From: Blastomussa wellsi
Taxonomy: Eukaryota > Cnidaria > Anthozoa > Scleractinia > Plerogyridae
Reading direction: 5' to 3'
Assembly (NCBI GenBank): GCA_947652115.1
Contig: OX393563.1
Location: forward strand, 4,195,516 to 4,259,515
Length of the DNA stretch: 64,000 nt
Both the position numbers and the translations under genes were made by a program. Under the pieces are notes generated by a model, which made no database searches, was not told the origin of the DNA, and worked only from the letters and a program-made list of their open reading frames with translations. Below are positions 1 to 11,979 of the stretch, piece after piece (the stretch's first letter is position 1; every line of letters starts with the position of its first letter).

Positions 1-99
1 GGCGCACAGAGCATAAAATTAATTTAATATTTTTCATCAACGTACATTTAAGAGGAAGATAATCTAGCGACGTTTAATACAGTAAGTCAGTGTCAAAAA

Positions 100-3000
100 A
101 TGTCTCTCATCACAGACGAAACCATGTTAGAGCTGTTGGACGAATACACAAACAAATCTCTGTGGACTGACCTCCCAGATAATCTTCTTTTGCATATTTT
201 CGGCTTTCTTTCTCCAAAAGAAGTCTTACTTGCGGGTGAAGTTTGCCGAAACTGGCATCGTCTGTCCAAGGACGAAATGCTGTGGAAATTCGTGCTTCAA
301 GAAACTTTAAAAACGGACAGGAACAAGATTAGGCTTCCTAATTCATCTTCATGGCTGACAGAATTTCAAAGGATTCACGTTCAAACACCATTTGTGGAAA
401 GCCAAGTTCTCGAGGAACATACGGACGAAGTTCTTCATGTCGCGTTTTCTCATGATGGCCAACTTTTTGCTTCAAGTTCAAAAGATTGTAGTGTGATTCT
501 TTGGCGGGTTGATTATTGCAATCGTGTTACTATTGCACAGAAGATAAATTTTCAACAACACAGCTGGGAATATGTCCAGTTCTGTGAGTTCAATGCAAGC
601 GATACATTGCTTCTTGTTTCGGGGGTAAACAAGTTACGACAGTTCAGCTATAGAGGTGAGTGCACAGACAAGAATATTTTTAATGAAGTTATTCCTTTTC
701 CGTTGTTTGTTTGTTTGCGTTTACATAATTACATGTATGTGATAATACTGAAGTGTCCCGGGTGAAATGCGTGATGTGGAGATATGTCACCAGGGCGTCT
801 CACCACTGACTGAATGTACTCACCACCACGAAGCAACCAGAGACAAACCATATGTTATATATGGCAATACCGCTGGCCATGATGAACAGTTGTTCACTTT
901 TGTTTGTTAACCAATCACGTTAAACCATGCTGCCAGAGTTTAATTCAACATGGCATTTGTGTTTTGATATATCTGTATTTAACATGATACTACATGTTAC
1001 CTGCACCTATCTCTTTTGTGACTATGGGTCACATTATAAGGCCTCTACAGAGCACACCTTCTCTGTCTGCTGCTACTCTTCATACCTTAGTCCAATGCTT
1101 TCAAACCTTTTTGTTCCTCCACTCTTTTCATGTCAGCTCTTTGGTGCTGACCATGATCTTGCCATGTTTCACTCGTAAGATTCTTTGTAGGCACATGTTT
1201 TAAATGACATCAATTGCTTTGTTGTGTCATTTGTTCATTTGCCAAGTTACAGCAAGACTGGCACCACAAGCTTTTTATACAAATATCACAACGTCATTCA
1301 TCATAGAATGTTACTCGACCTCTAGATTGTCTTTCTCCTTCCTTAAAAACTGTTGTTTTTGCACACTCATTCTGAGCATATGCAGACAAATACCAAGATT
1401 TGACAGAGACACGTTCATTTCAAAGATTTATTTGCAATATTTTTGTGCTTACAGACACTGTAGCCGTATTCGCTAACGAAGCGCGATTTTTCAGATTTAG
1501 GGTGTTCTTCTGGGCATGTTATCTCCAAAATGAATTCGGTAACCCCCAATTTTTTTTTTGCATTTCTGACATCAGTTACTCATTATCTTACAGTGGTGAG
1601 AGTTTCAGAAAAAAATCAATGGTAGATAATTTTTGCACGAGCATCCTTAATATTAAAACTTGAGAAAGTTTAGAAGAATTAACCTGTGACTTCAGTTCAG
1701 CATGACATAAACTTATCATTTTCTTTTTTGTTTTCAACAAGTTGAAGCTACATGTACATACTGTACGTGAACTTATGAATGTGCCATTTTCTAATTCATA
1801 AATTTATTTTTAGCTCAAACTTAGTTCAGTATTTTTATTTGAATTTTTAGGGTTTCACAGCTGGAAAAAATGGTGTTGTTTTATTTTTGCAGGTGAAATT
1901 TTTATATGTGAGCTTCAGGGATATTCTGTGGTAGGATTACTTCATGGGATTAACAATGAACCATATGATGTGTTTGGAGCATGGTTGACAGAAAGGTGTT
2001 ATATTTCAGGGTCATTTGAATTTCTGGAATCTGAAAATGATGGGTCATCAGTCTCGGAACTGTGGGCAAACTGTGTTGATGAATGTCCAGAACATCAAAC
2101 AAATCTAGCTCGAATTATTAACCACAATGCTAGCTCTGTGAGGACTGTGCTTATTGCAAGGCCGAGTAGCAGTGTACAAATCACATATGCCTCTGCTACA
2201 CGGCAACAAGATGATGAAATTTGCCTTATCTTTACACATGGCACCGTGACTTACGTCCCACATCAAATAGTTTTCAAGTGGCTAAAACGAGATTATGCGA
2301 GCAACAGCAACAACAATGGTGCAAGGAAACGTTCCTCTGACAGTGACCAGGAAGAAAGTATGCAGATGTCTGCCAGTGAATACAAGTCCTTTTGTGCTAA
2401 ACCAGACTATTGCATTGAAACAAATGCTCACATAATTGGAATGAGCTTATCACCTGACAACGAATATCTCTACGTGAATTGTCGCCTTTGGGAGCAGAAA
2501 GGTGGTGATGTTGGCTACTGTGAATTTCCTCCAGAAATTTCCAAGGATATAGCCTTGCAAGTTTACAGCTTGTCCACATACAAACTTGTTGGCGTTCATG
2601 TTGGCCATAAGGCATACACTCCCAATGACGGATGTTTCTTTATTTTTCTAAACGTTGCAGATAATCTGGCTGCAAGGTAAGTACAGCCCTCACATGCAGA
2701 GTCACTGTGTGGTTATTATATTTTCTATTACCAAGTTGTAGCTGAAAAAAACAGATGAATCATCATGAGAAAGACATCAAACCCCACACCAAAACTTGTG
2801 GGAGAAAAAAGGAAATTTCTGGGAAAGCAATTTGCTCATGTCAACAGCACGCACTATTGGATTTTGCACTTGCTTGTGTATATTGAGTTTGATTGCGCAG
2901 CTGTGCTACTGTAGCTGTGCTATGCTATATACAGGGTTCGTATGGGTCATGGAAAACCTGGAAAGCCCTGGAATTTTATTATGGCATTTTCCAGGACTGG

Positions 3001-3933
3001 AAAGTCCTGGAAAAAGATTACAGGTCCTGGAAAGTCCTGGAAATCTGTTAAAATCAAGAAATGAATTTTTCTGAACTAACTTTATAAGAAATGGAAGGCT
3101 TACAGTTCGGAGAATTTATATTGGGATCTTGAAAGAAAAAGGGTTTAATGTGAATTTTGGAGTCCTGGAAAATTCAATACGAGTCCTGGAAAAGGCCTGG
3201 AAAAGTCCTGGAAATTTGCCTGCGAAAAGGGGTACGGACCCTGTATGTATGTTATTATGAATTTGGGTCCTAAAGGTGTTTGTTATCTGTGCATATACTG
3301 GTACTCATTGGGAACAAATCATAAATCTTAAGTGTCCCTGACCTCCCATCTTGTTTAAGTAATCAGCTTACCTGTATCAATATTGATCTTATCATTTTGA
3401 AGTTTTTGTCATTGAAGTCACTAATTAGTGGGGTTGAAAATACTGTTGTAATAATCAGGCATGACCTAAAACAATAGGAAAGTGGTTAACACTGCTTAAA
3501 AGTTACCGGTATAAAGAAGTTCTGATTGCCTCAGTGCCCTTTGTCAGTTAAAAAATGCAAATCGCTGTGGTGAACAGAAAATAATAGAAAAATGTAAAAA
3601 AAGTGCTCAAAACGTCTATAAAAAGTTGTAAAATGTCCTAAATATTCTTCTTGTAATAATTTCCTTAGTGGAGCTGAGGATCATTGTGCCCATGTGTGGG
3701 ACAGGCACTTTGGAGCCAAGTTAGCCACTCTGAAGGGACACAGTGATGTGGTCAACTGCGTCGCATTTAATCCTGTCAATCAAGGGATGTTGGTCAGTGC
3801 TAGTGATGATCACACCATTCGAGTGTGGAAGTCAAGACAGTTGTCAAAATTAAATCACAAGTCAAACTCAGGAAAAGATAATGGGCAAGAAAGCTCTGTT
3901 GATGAAGGAATTTACAGAGAAACAAATGTGTGA
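100..3933 (+). CDS. FBXW5: F-box/WD40 repeat protein 5 (SCF substrate receptor)
   Basis: Three exons join in phase: 100-655, 1893-2676 and 3669-3933, giving 534 residues (the human protein is slightly longer, about 566). The N-terminal F-box (roughly residues 24-65, LPDNLLLHIFGFLSPKEVL) should bind SKP1 in an SCF ubiquitin ligase. It is followed by a WD40 repeat (EHTDEVLHVAFSHDGQLFAS, SSKDCSVILW), a middle region with NEPYDVFGAWLTE and NASSVRTVLIA, then HIIGMSLSPDNEYLYVN and AYTPNDGCFFIFL. Exon 3 supplies the last WD repeats (GAEDHCAHVWDRH, LVSASDDHTIRVW). These blocks lie in the same order as in vertebrate FBXW5, so the name is firm. Donors are gtgagt and gtaagt; acceptors are tgcag and ccttag. 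The ATG at 100 gives the F-box directly. An AATAAA at about 4838 could end the transcript. Intron 2 carries the CCTGGAAAG-rich TIR element. Confidence 0.93.
2932..3243. mobile_element. Nonautonomous TIR element filled with CCTGGAAAG repeats
   Basis: The ends are inverted copies (cagggttcgta at the left, tacggaccctg at the right) flanked by TA on both sides. Between them the unit tcctggaaa recurs about ten times in both spaced and adjacent copies. No coding potential is visible. It lies in intron 2 of FBXW5. The ends and the internal repeat suggest a MITE; the superfamily is not established, though the flanking TA would fit a TA-targeting transposase. Confidence 0.6.
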
Positions 3934-6900
3934 TACAAGAGTGTGTCTGTTCATAATATGCTGGTCAGGAAAGCAGTCACTCCTTATCTTTAAAAAAGTG
4001 TTTTATTATGTATTTTGCTCCAAAAACGTGTTGCATGTTAGTCATCAGGGTCTTAATTGAAGCCATTGCTTTCTGTATAAGCATCTCAGCAGTAGCGAAC
4101 AAGGGGTCTGGGGCCTATGTAGGAGTTTCAGGAGAACTGACGAGACATGCCCAGTGCCCACTCTTCTTCAAGCAAATCCTTAGCTAGTGTGTTGGAAATG
4201 CGTTGCTGTATTGTAGACCCCCATTGAAGCACCTAGTTAGCCACACTTTTGTTTTTGTTGACATACGTCTATGGGATTGCCATTATTATATTTCACACAA
4301 AGCATAATTATAAGCATAATTGGCTTCCTTCAAGTTTTGCAAATGGGAATTATTTGCATGCCTCAAAGAAACTGAAATAGACTGAGTGTGTAAGATCTCC
4401 CTGCATGTCGGATCCTGCGTATGTTGAATATTTTATAGATATGTTTTACTGAAACATTATAATCTTAGACATCATTTTAACTATAAGACAAAGTTTGGGA
4501 TTTTCTTTGTTTTAGATTCATATTTTGTCAACTGTATTTTACGCTGTTCACACCAATCAAAAAGTACGTTCAATTTGACAGTAATTCAGAAGTTTGCATG
4601 AGGAAAGAGATTCTGGGTAAGTAAAGGTAGAAGAGTAATGCACATACCAAGTTTTTGAACAGTGGAGGAATTCAAAAAAGCTCTTACAGTGTATGTGGGT
4701 CCTGTCTTACCAAAAGAGCTGTGAATATTTAAATATAAGTGATCTATTTGCTATCATTATGTAAAGACGGTATACAACTAATTGCAGAATTAGAAAGCTT
4801 GCATGTTTTGTCTTGTTTTACGTAACTTAAGCCAGAAAATAAACCAGTTCACTGCTGTGCTTTCAATAAGAATTGAAATAAGGGCTACCATGATGTAAAA
4901 GAGAGGCCTATAACACCCGTCTAGGGGGCCCATTTTTTAAAATTAATTTCACCAAAGCCTGCAATCCACAACATCTTTCTTATTTAAAGCTCTGTCATGG
5001 TAAGATAGATTATTGAAGCTACTACTGTATGGAGACGTTTTACAGGATAATTATTAACTAATAATAATTTGTGCAGATAATGGCCTGTAAGTAAAGAAAA
5101 GATCCAGGTACCAAGTGTTTAAACCCTGATAAATAAGAATGTATTTATATGTACATGTAATAAATGATGATTTTTAATTTTAATGAACATAAACTTTTCA
5201 TGTCGCGAGTTTTTAATGAACATAAACTTTTCATGTCTCGATAATTTTGTAAAAAAAACCCATTCACTAAAACAGTTCACCACCAATTTGGGTGAGGTGG
5301 GGTGTTTTGAGGGTAATGAAAACTGGCTTGCTTGATTAGGAAAAAAAGACTGGAAAATATACCAAGCATGCAAAAACTGGTTCAGTTGGATTGGTATTTG
5401 TGAAAAATAACTTGCAAATTCTCTCGATCAAGTTATTAACGTTAACTCTTTCCTCCAACTGGGGAACAGCGAATACATTCAGTCAGCCATCTTGGATGTT
5501 AGCATTTTAAAATAATTTATATTTAGCTCAGATTACTATCAAAATCCTTTAATATACCTAATATATTAAGTTGTTGATAAATTAAGCATTTAAACTCAAA
5601 TTGCAACACAAACAATACATAGAAAAATTAATGAATAAGACCAAAAATGTGAATTTTCTTTAACAGGTCTGTCAAAATCCGGTTGCCATGGAAACGTGAA
5701 TGGTCACCTGATAATATTTTTAAACTTTTGCCAATAAAAGTTTAGTGAAAAGTCACCAAGTTTGGCGGTCATAGCTTTAATAATTTTGAAGTTATATAAA
5801 GCTTCAAAACAAACAAGAAGATGAACGAATCTTACGGCTGCGCTATTTTAATTGAACTACACATTTAAGCCCCCATGGCTTACAGACTCGCCCAGTAACG
5901 TTGGCTCGGCCCTTTTCAGGCCCGCGCCCTCATTATATTCTTTAGCATAAATTGCTTGAGATTTTCAGCATAGTAACTGGATTCATTCCACAGGTAGTCT
6001 GAGCTCGATGTATGGGAAAACGGTCGTATTTAAAAACGAGAATATACAGGGCCGTAGTTAACAAGAGGCAAGCTAAGACGAGGCATGCGCCTCGTCGAAA
6101 TTTTATCCGGAATTTAAAGATTACGGTTCAACCTCTCTTTATGGACATTTCTCCATCACGTACAATTTTCTATATCCCGTCAAAATTCTGACAAAGTACT
6201 TTCATAAAAACCTAATACTTATACAGACTCTCTGTAATACGGACAACTGTCACTAAATCTCAACACAAGAGAGAGAATTCATATACCTCAGTCTTCATTT
6301 CTGCTTTAATTAGTATCTGAAACGCAGCATAAGTGTGTCATTTTACCCGTGAACAAAATTTTTTCAAGAAATTCCTCAGGGAAAATCTGAAAATAACACA
6401 TTTCAGACCTCAAAGATTTCAAATTTTCTTGGCCGGCGGGCATGCTTCCTCGTCATCTCTGACAAGTCTGGCTACGGCTACCAAAAACGTATAAACAATT
6501 TAATTCCAAAAAAATAAACAAAAATGTCTCCAAAAAGTATCTATGATGAGATAAAAATAGCTTATACTTGACTTCATTCGTGTGGAGTTTTTTGCGTGGG
6601 TTATGGTTTTCAGTCGGTTAATTTGTTTTCGATTTAGGTTTTTACAGTTTCACTGCTTTGTCCTCAAACTATATATTGGTCTTTGGATCTTTGATTTCGC
6701 TGCGTGAGCACGTGTATAATTCGGTTTCTTTTTTTCTTAATAATAATAGATGGAGGGCAATTCTCAAAATTGTTCAAGGCAGATCATGATCTAGGCAGAA
6801 AAAAAATAAAAGGGGATTTATTCTGTGCCGAAGCCTCGTTCAGCAAAGAATTCATTATGTTGGTACAGTTCACAATGGGTAATCTTTTGGCGTTTGAACG

Positions 6901-7285
6901 TCAGGGAAAATCGTCCAATAAAAGGCAATAATAATGCGTTTAATATATTTAATCACAGTTACAAGTTCAGGCATAAAATGTTTAAAAATAATGCACTTAT
7001 TAGAATTTCGTTTTGAGACTGAAACACCCCATTTCAGGCTTTGTGCGATATTCGTCGAGCGTAAATTGTTACTGTAAAGCTACGTGATAACTAATAAATA
7101 TATGATTACACTTAAAGAAGCAAAATCTCATCATTTCCCATAAAAGGCACTGTTTAAATATGTTTTTGCTCCATTATGTAAGCGATATCAGGCAAATTAC
7201 ACGCCGAATTCTTGCTGTCGATGACCCGTTACTGAGGGAACATCCTTCATCTGCTAATTCATCGCCACCGTGAAAGATTCATAAA
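3934..7285. other. Intergenic stretch between FBXW5 and the homeobox gene
   Basis: No gene is supported. Around 5183-5245 a unit of about 36 bp (aatgaacataaacttttcat core) is duplicated in tandem. Around 6049-6480 a block starting with gggccgtag and ending with ctacggct may be an old repeat with weakly inverted ends. The rest is AT-rich and featureless to me. Confidence 0.5.
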
Positions 7286-9493
7286 ATGATGTTACGCAGT
7301 TCTGGATTACGGTTAGCTTTCCACCCAACTCATGTGTTCTGCCCCCTGTGTACTCTGCCGGGAAATCCCCGCGTTCCGCTACAGCCCTGCTGTATGTACC
7401 CGGGTGATATCTGTCCGGACTCACGTGTGGAACTTCCAGTGAATTCTGTCATGGCCCTTCGTTCACCTCCATACAGCTTCGCTCCTGAGCCGCTTAATAT
7501 AACAAAGTTCCCTACTCGCCATTTTCCGTTGTCAGCTTTCAATGTAACGCACACACAGCCAGCAAGGAATGACCGGGAGGATATCAATTCCAACAATGGT
7601 AGGGAGAAAAAAATCAGTTTTAAAAATTAGCATCTTCTGTGCTTAATTTCGCGAGATCCACAAAGCCTTTTAGCAACTTGAAATATTAATTTCCTAAAAC
7701 CGCAAGTACGAAATATTTAAAATACAGATAGTATTCAATAAATACGCTTTTCAAGTAATGATCTATCAAAAAGTTTTATTTTGTAAGGTCATTTAAAGGC
7801 AATTAAAAGAAACTCACTTCTAAGATTTCATAGCTTTATTTACCAATTTAAAACTTATCAAAGTCAAATTGTGATAAGCTCCATGATATCGAAAGACCTC
7901 AAAAATTGAAAACAAAAATAAGAAAATTCAATGATGTGAACAGAAAAAGAAAACCAGAAAATTGAAATCAATTCACAAGTCAGTAAACACGCCAATTACA
8001 TTCTGAAATCTGAAATATTGTACGTGTATTTGTAAATTACAATCGGTGTTTCTTATGTTAGAACAGAATTGTAATGATTGCCAATAAACAAAACTCTTGG
8101 TTACTTTAAGTATACTCTATACTTGAATAAGTGGGGATGAAGCGCGGAAAAATCGCCAGAACAAAATTTGGCTCTTGTACAGTTAAATGAAATATCTTCC
8201 CTCTAATTGGTAAAAGAATGCCATAAAGCCCAGAAAAGCAAAGTAGCAAAATAAACTTATAACGAACTGTAATCTACTGAAAAGTTGTCTAATGGATGAC
8301 GATTCTGTATAGCCAGAGATGATGTGAGGCAACAAGTACAGCGCTACACTACAGCCAACAAGAAAAAGCGTCGGAAGCGAACCATATTCACTTGCGAACA
8401 GCTGAGCCGACTGGAATCAGAGTTTGCTGACCAGCAGTACATGGTGGGCGCTGAACGACAGCAGTTAGCCGAGGCACTGGACCTCTCTGAGACACAGGTT
8501 ATATATTTCAATCTGTTTGTTACGTACCAAGAGAAATGTTTAGTGAATTAGCACTCACTGCATCCTCCGACTGTGTTGCAAAGATCCGTCACTTGCCTCG
8601 AAGATTGTTAGTACCGTATCTTCAATTAGACCCCCCTCCCCCTCCCCCTCCCCGCGGCCTTGCTGGGAGTATTTTTTTTCAATAGCTTTTAAATTTATTT
8701 ACTGACTTTACATAAAGTATACTTGAAAATTAATTTAATGCAACATTTGATTTACAAAAACACTACAAAATGTCTGTAGACATTTTTCACTGCGAACGCT
8801 GTGGTTTGTTGAATGCAAAGGAAAAACTTTTAGAGCGCGATGGCTTGTGAAGCTAATACCACAATGAGATAACTTTTACCATTTATCGATGAGACTCAGT
8901 TTTATATGACCAAATTCAAATAAACGCTGGTACCTCGATTAAATATTTTAAAACTCTATTTAAAACTTGACGTGATAGATCCGGCGTTAATTTTAATCCG
9001 GCGTAACACGAAGGAGTTGAGGGAATCGAGATAGTTATGCAAAGCTGAGACGCAGACGAGGGTTTGCATAACTTTCGAGAATTCTCCCAAACCCTGAGTA
9101 TTTAGATGAGGCAATATAAACACGGAAAATGCCCCCTATGTCTTTTATAAAGTATTTTAATTCAAAACTGAGTGCGAATCCTAAACGTTACACCTGTCAT
9201 TACATAATCTCATCTAGACACAGCTATCGACCAATGGGTGGGCGCGTTGTATCACAGTTATTTTATAAACGATTTACAGACACTAATAACTTGCTAATTG
9301 CATGTCTCTTTTTTTGTTTTTATCGTTATAACAGATCAAAATCTGGTTTCAAAATCGGCGAATCAAATGGAGGAAAGAGAATAAGCAATATTACCCAGAT
9401 TTCCTTGCCAGTCCGTTTTCAGTGGCGTGTGAAGTCCGACATTCGACTGCAACTGATCCGTGGAAATGCCTGGGTGCCATTAACAAAGTTTAG
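7286..9493 (+). CDS. Not/NOTO-class homeobox transcription factor
   Basis: Three exons: 7286-7598, 8319-8497 (an acceptor at 8312 is also in phase) and 9335-9493, giving about 216 residues. An in-frame TGA at 7271 fixes the start at 7286 or the adjacent ATG. The homeodomain begins after a basic run (KKKRRKRTIFTCEQLSRLE), continues with FADQQYMVGAERQQLAEALD and ends in exon 3 with IKIWFQNRRIKWRKENK. An intron splits the domain just before helix 3 (after SETQ). QQYMVG in helix 1-2 with RRIKWRK in helix 3 is the signature I associate with the Not family (vertebrate NOTO/floating head, cnidarian Not). The N-terminal region is Pro-rich with several Cys and no obvious repressor motif. The tail after the homeodomain is short (about 35 residues). 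DNA binding and a developmental role follow from the family; the exact orthology is inference. Confidence 0.85.
8630..8656. repeat. C-rich low-complexity tract
   Basis: A run of C with occasional T in the second intron of the homeobox gene. Simple sequence with no further structure. Confidence 0.8.
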
Positions 9494-9543
9494 GAGGAGA
9501 TGTAGTTATTTTGTGCTAATGTAACCGTAGAGTTGATGTTCGC

Positions 9544-9621
9544 GGGCGTAAATATGTTGTTGACCCGACTTAGGCTCATTTTAAATGAGCTCTGAGGAGG
9601 GCCAAAAACATATTTACGCCC
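9544..9621. repeat. 78-bp palindromic element
   Basis: Ends gggcgtaaatatg and catatttacgccc are exact inverted copies. The centre (tcattttaaatga) is itself palindromic. It lies about 50 bp after the homeobox stop codon, so it could fold in that transcript's 3' UTR. It looks like a minimal MITE. Confidence 0.55.
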
Positions 9622-9684
9622 AAGAAAATCATAATCATTATAATCATTTCAGAGGGCATTGAGAACAGCAATCAACGACAGTTA

Positions 9685-10089
9685 GGCCGGTTCAGACGCC
9701 GATCTTTTCATGAGCCGAACTCAATTCGAATTTGGGCTGACCCAAATTAACAAAAGTACGCCTGTTGATTCGGATGCCGTTCGTTTCGGCCGTTCCTAAA
9801 GACAGTTCCAGTAAAACCAGTCAAAATAGTGCAAAATACATTAAAATAATTTATGCATTAGGATCGGTACATGAAAAGGTCTTGAAACACTGTCTCTCGT
9901 TTTTTATATATTACATGAAAAGTACGGAGTTCCAAAGGCGAAATTCTCGGTCAAGCCAGGCGGGAAGAACGTGTGAGTAGTTCAAAATTGAAATAGCCGT
10001 TCCAAATTGATTCAGACGCCGATCTTTTCATGTACTTAATTCAGGGAATTAGGTTCGGCTCATGAAAAGATCGGCGTCTGAACCGGGCC
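9685..10089. mobile_element. MITE with ~36-bp TIRs (GACGCCGATCTTTTCATGAG)
   Basis: The left end ggccggttcagacgcc plus gatcttttcatgagccgaa is mirrored at the right end (ttcggctcatgaaaagatc, ggcgtctgaaccgggcc). A third, internal copy of the arm starts near 10014, so the right side is a nested hairpin. The element is about 405 bp with no ORF, and is a nonautonomous TIR transposon by structure. The target duplication is not clear. Confidence 0.7.
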
Positions 10090-10503
10090 TATTAAGCGAT
10101 ATCTTGAACACTGCCGGCAGTCAGTCGGCGTTTATTTCTGATCGAAAATCAGGCTAAAGATATTTACAAACCTCGCCAGAAAACCTCAAAGTTCAATCAT
10201 CTTTAACGCTTAGAACAAAGTTTTCTTGAAATGAAACATACAGAATTCTATAGACAGCAAAGAAATAGCTATTTGGTTAAAATTAATTGTGCGGTAAACT
10301 GAACTAGCAGTTTGGCATTGAATGAGTTTCGCTCAATGAAAACAAACTTACTTTCACTTCAACGGTTGAATGGTTTTCAATTCTGATTGGCTGGCGTCTT
10401 CACTTTCTTGTTTCTGATTGGTCCACGCGGCGGGCTAACTATATTGTAGAGGGGGTAAGTTTCTAACGAAACTGTGGTGCTGCGTCGGTGGGAAGTATAA
10501 CAA

Positions 10504-10667
10504 TATAATTTGGTTTTATCAACTGGGTTGATAATTAATGTCAATTGGCCACCGTAAAGAGATTCAATTCGCTCCGACGAAGGGCTAACGCTCGAAACGT
10601 CAGCAATTGAATCTCTTTACGGTGGCCAATTGACATTATCAACCCAGTTGATAAAACCAAATTATAT
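10504..10667 (+). mobile_element. Solo Penelope-type terminus: hammerhead-ribozyme-like core between long inverted arms
   Basis: Two arms of about 63 bp (10504-10568 and 10605-10667) are inverted copies, differing by a short insertion in the left arm. The centre 10571-10604 reads gctccgacgaagggc, loop taac, gctcgaaacgtcagc. This fits the hammerhead layout: CUGANGA box (here CCGACGA, one change), stem II GGGC/GCUC, GAAA box, then GUC cleavage triplet, with the arms forming an extended stem I. The same motif sits at the end of a Penelope-like element at 49.2 kb in this window. Penelope-like elements are known to carry hammerhead motifs. No element body remains here. Confidence 0.65.
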
Positions 10668-11979
10668 AACTATATTGTAGCCCGCTGAATTATCCATTTT
10701 GGCCCGCAAAATGCGCCACAATGCCCGATGAAATGATTATATTGTGACTGGTTACACATGAAACAAAATACAACATCTCTTTTAATTTCTGAGAAGTTTG
10801 GAGCCGATGAAATGTTGTAGAGCATTTGCATGAAAAGAACGTTGAAAAAGAATATATTTATAGAAACGTTGATTATACGCTATAGCTACAACAACAAATA
10901 AAATGATGGTTAAAGACATTTAGCGTCCTATATACTGAGCAAGAGAGCATATTTAAAATATATGTGCCGTTATCGTTATTATATACGCAATGCTTGTAAT
11001 TATGATATTAAGATACAATAGTTTCAAAAAGGTGACATTTTTATGAACAAAAGTAGTTGTATTAGAAATAAATTTTTTAAGAGAGCTGCCAACATCTTTC
11101 TGCCTTGGGATGGAACCTCTGATAGTGTGGTACCAGACCTGCGGAAACCTCCTTTATAGTGCGCCCCAAAAGCTGTTTTTCAGTCATTTAAAATGGGTTT
11201 AATGCAAATATCGCGTTTGCGTTTCAAGGAATGCCAAAACCCCATGTATGCGCAAAACACCAATTGATCAATGTTTTGTGATGTTTTGAAAATTTTTGGA
11301 TGATTTTTGGGTATATTTGGGAGGAGACAGTTTTAAAGGATAAAGAAAATTTGGAGAAATAAGATATAGTGAATTTGAAGTCTAAAATCAATGTAAAATC
11401 AGAATATGCACAGCCAAACAGGCACCCTACCAAACTGGGGTGCTCTTGGTGGTGTCAACTGTCTGTTAGTGCTTCAAAAATTTCATTCAAATTTGGGTAA
11501 ACCCCCGCCGCCTTAAAGGAGCTTCTTGAAAAGCTTAGCCTCAATTTACAGTTTACTCTTATCTATTTGATGTTTTTCTACGTTGGTAAATCATTATTTC
11601 AAGGTTTCCTTTGCAAAGAAAAGGAACATGCCGAAAATAGAAAAATGACTACGTTTGAGGCCCCTGTGGTTAAAAGAACGAGATTTTATGAATTCAAAAG
11701 ATTCGTATGGGAAACATTAGAAAGCAAGACCTTGCTCTCCAGCAACAATTTCCATAGAAATGCTTCAAATTTCCGAAAATTCAAACTGTCATATGCGCCT
11801 TACTTTTGGTCATTTTGCTATTTTGACATCCTTTTTTTCATTTCCGGCATTCTTTAAGTTATAGCCCATAATATAAAAAAATTTCAAAAATGTGGTCACG
11901 TGACCCCAGCTGCAAAGAGCCTTTTTTATGCACTGGCAAAGATGCCATCTTTTGCGGTGACATAGCCGCTTTTAAACAA
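10668..11979. other. Intergenic stretch between the hammerhead-like repeat and the LamG gene
   Basis: No gene is supported. The short open frames on both strands lack family signatures, splice context or codon bias. Confidence 0.45.

Noticed and set aside
6049..6480. Possible TIR element with gggccgtag / ctacggct ends
   Set aside because: End similarity is short and imperfect; no target duplication seen.
7330..7596. Minus-strand open frame over homeobox exon 1
   Set aside because: Shadow of the real exon; no independent support.
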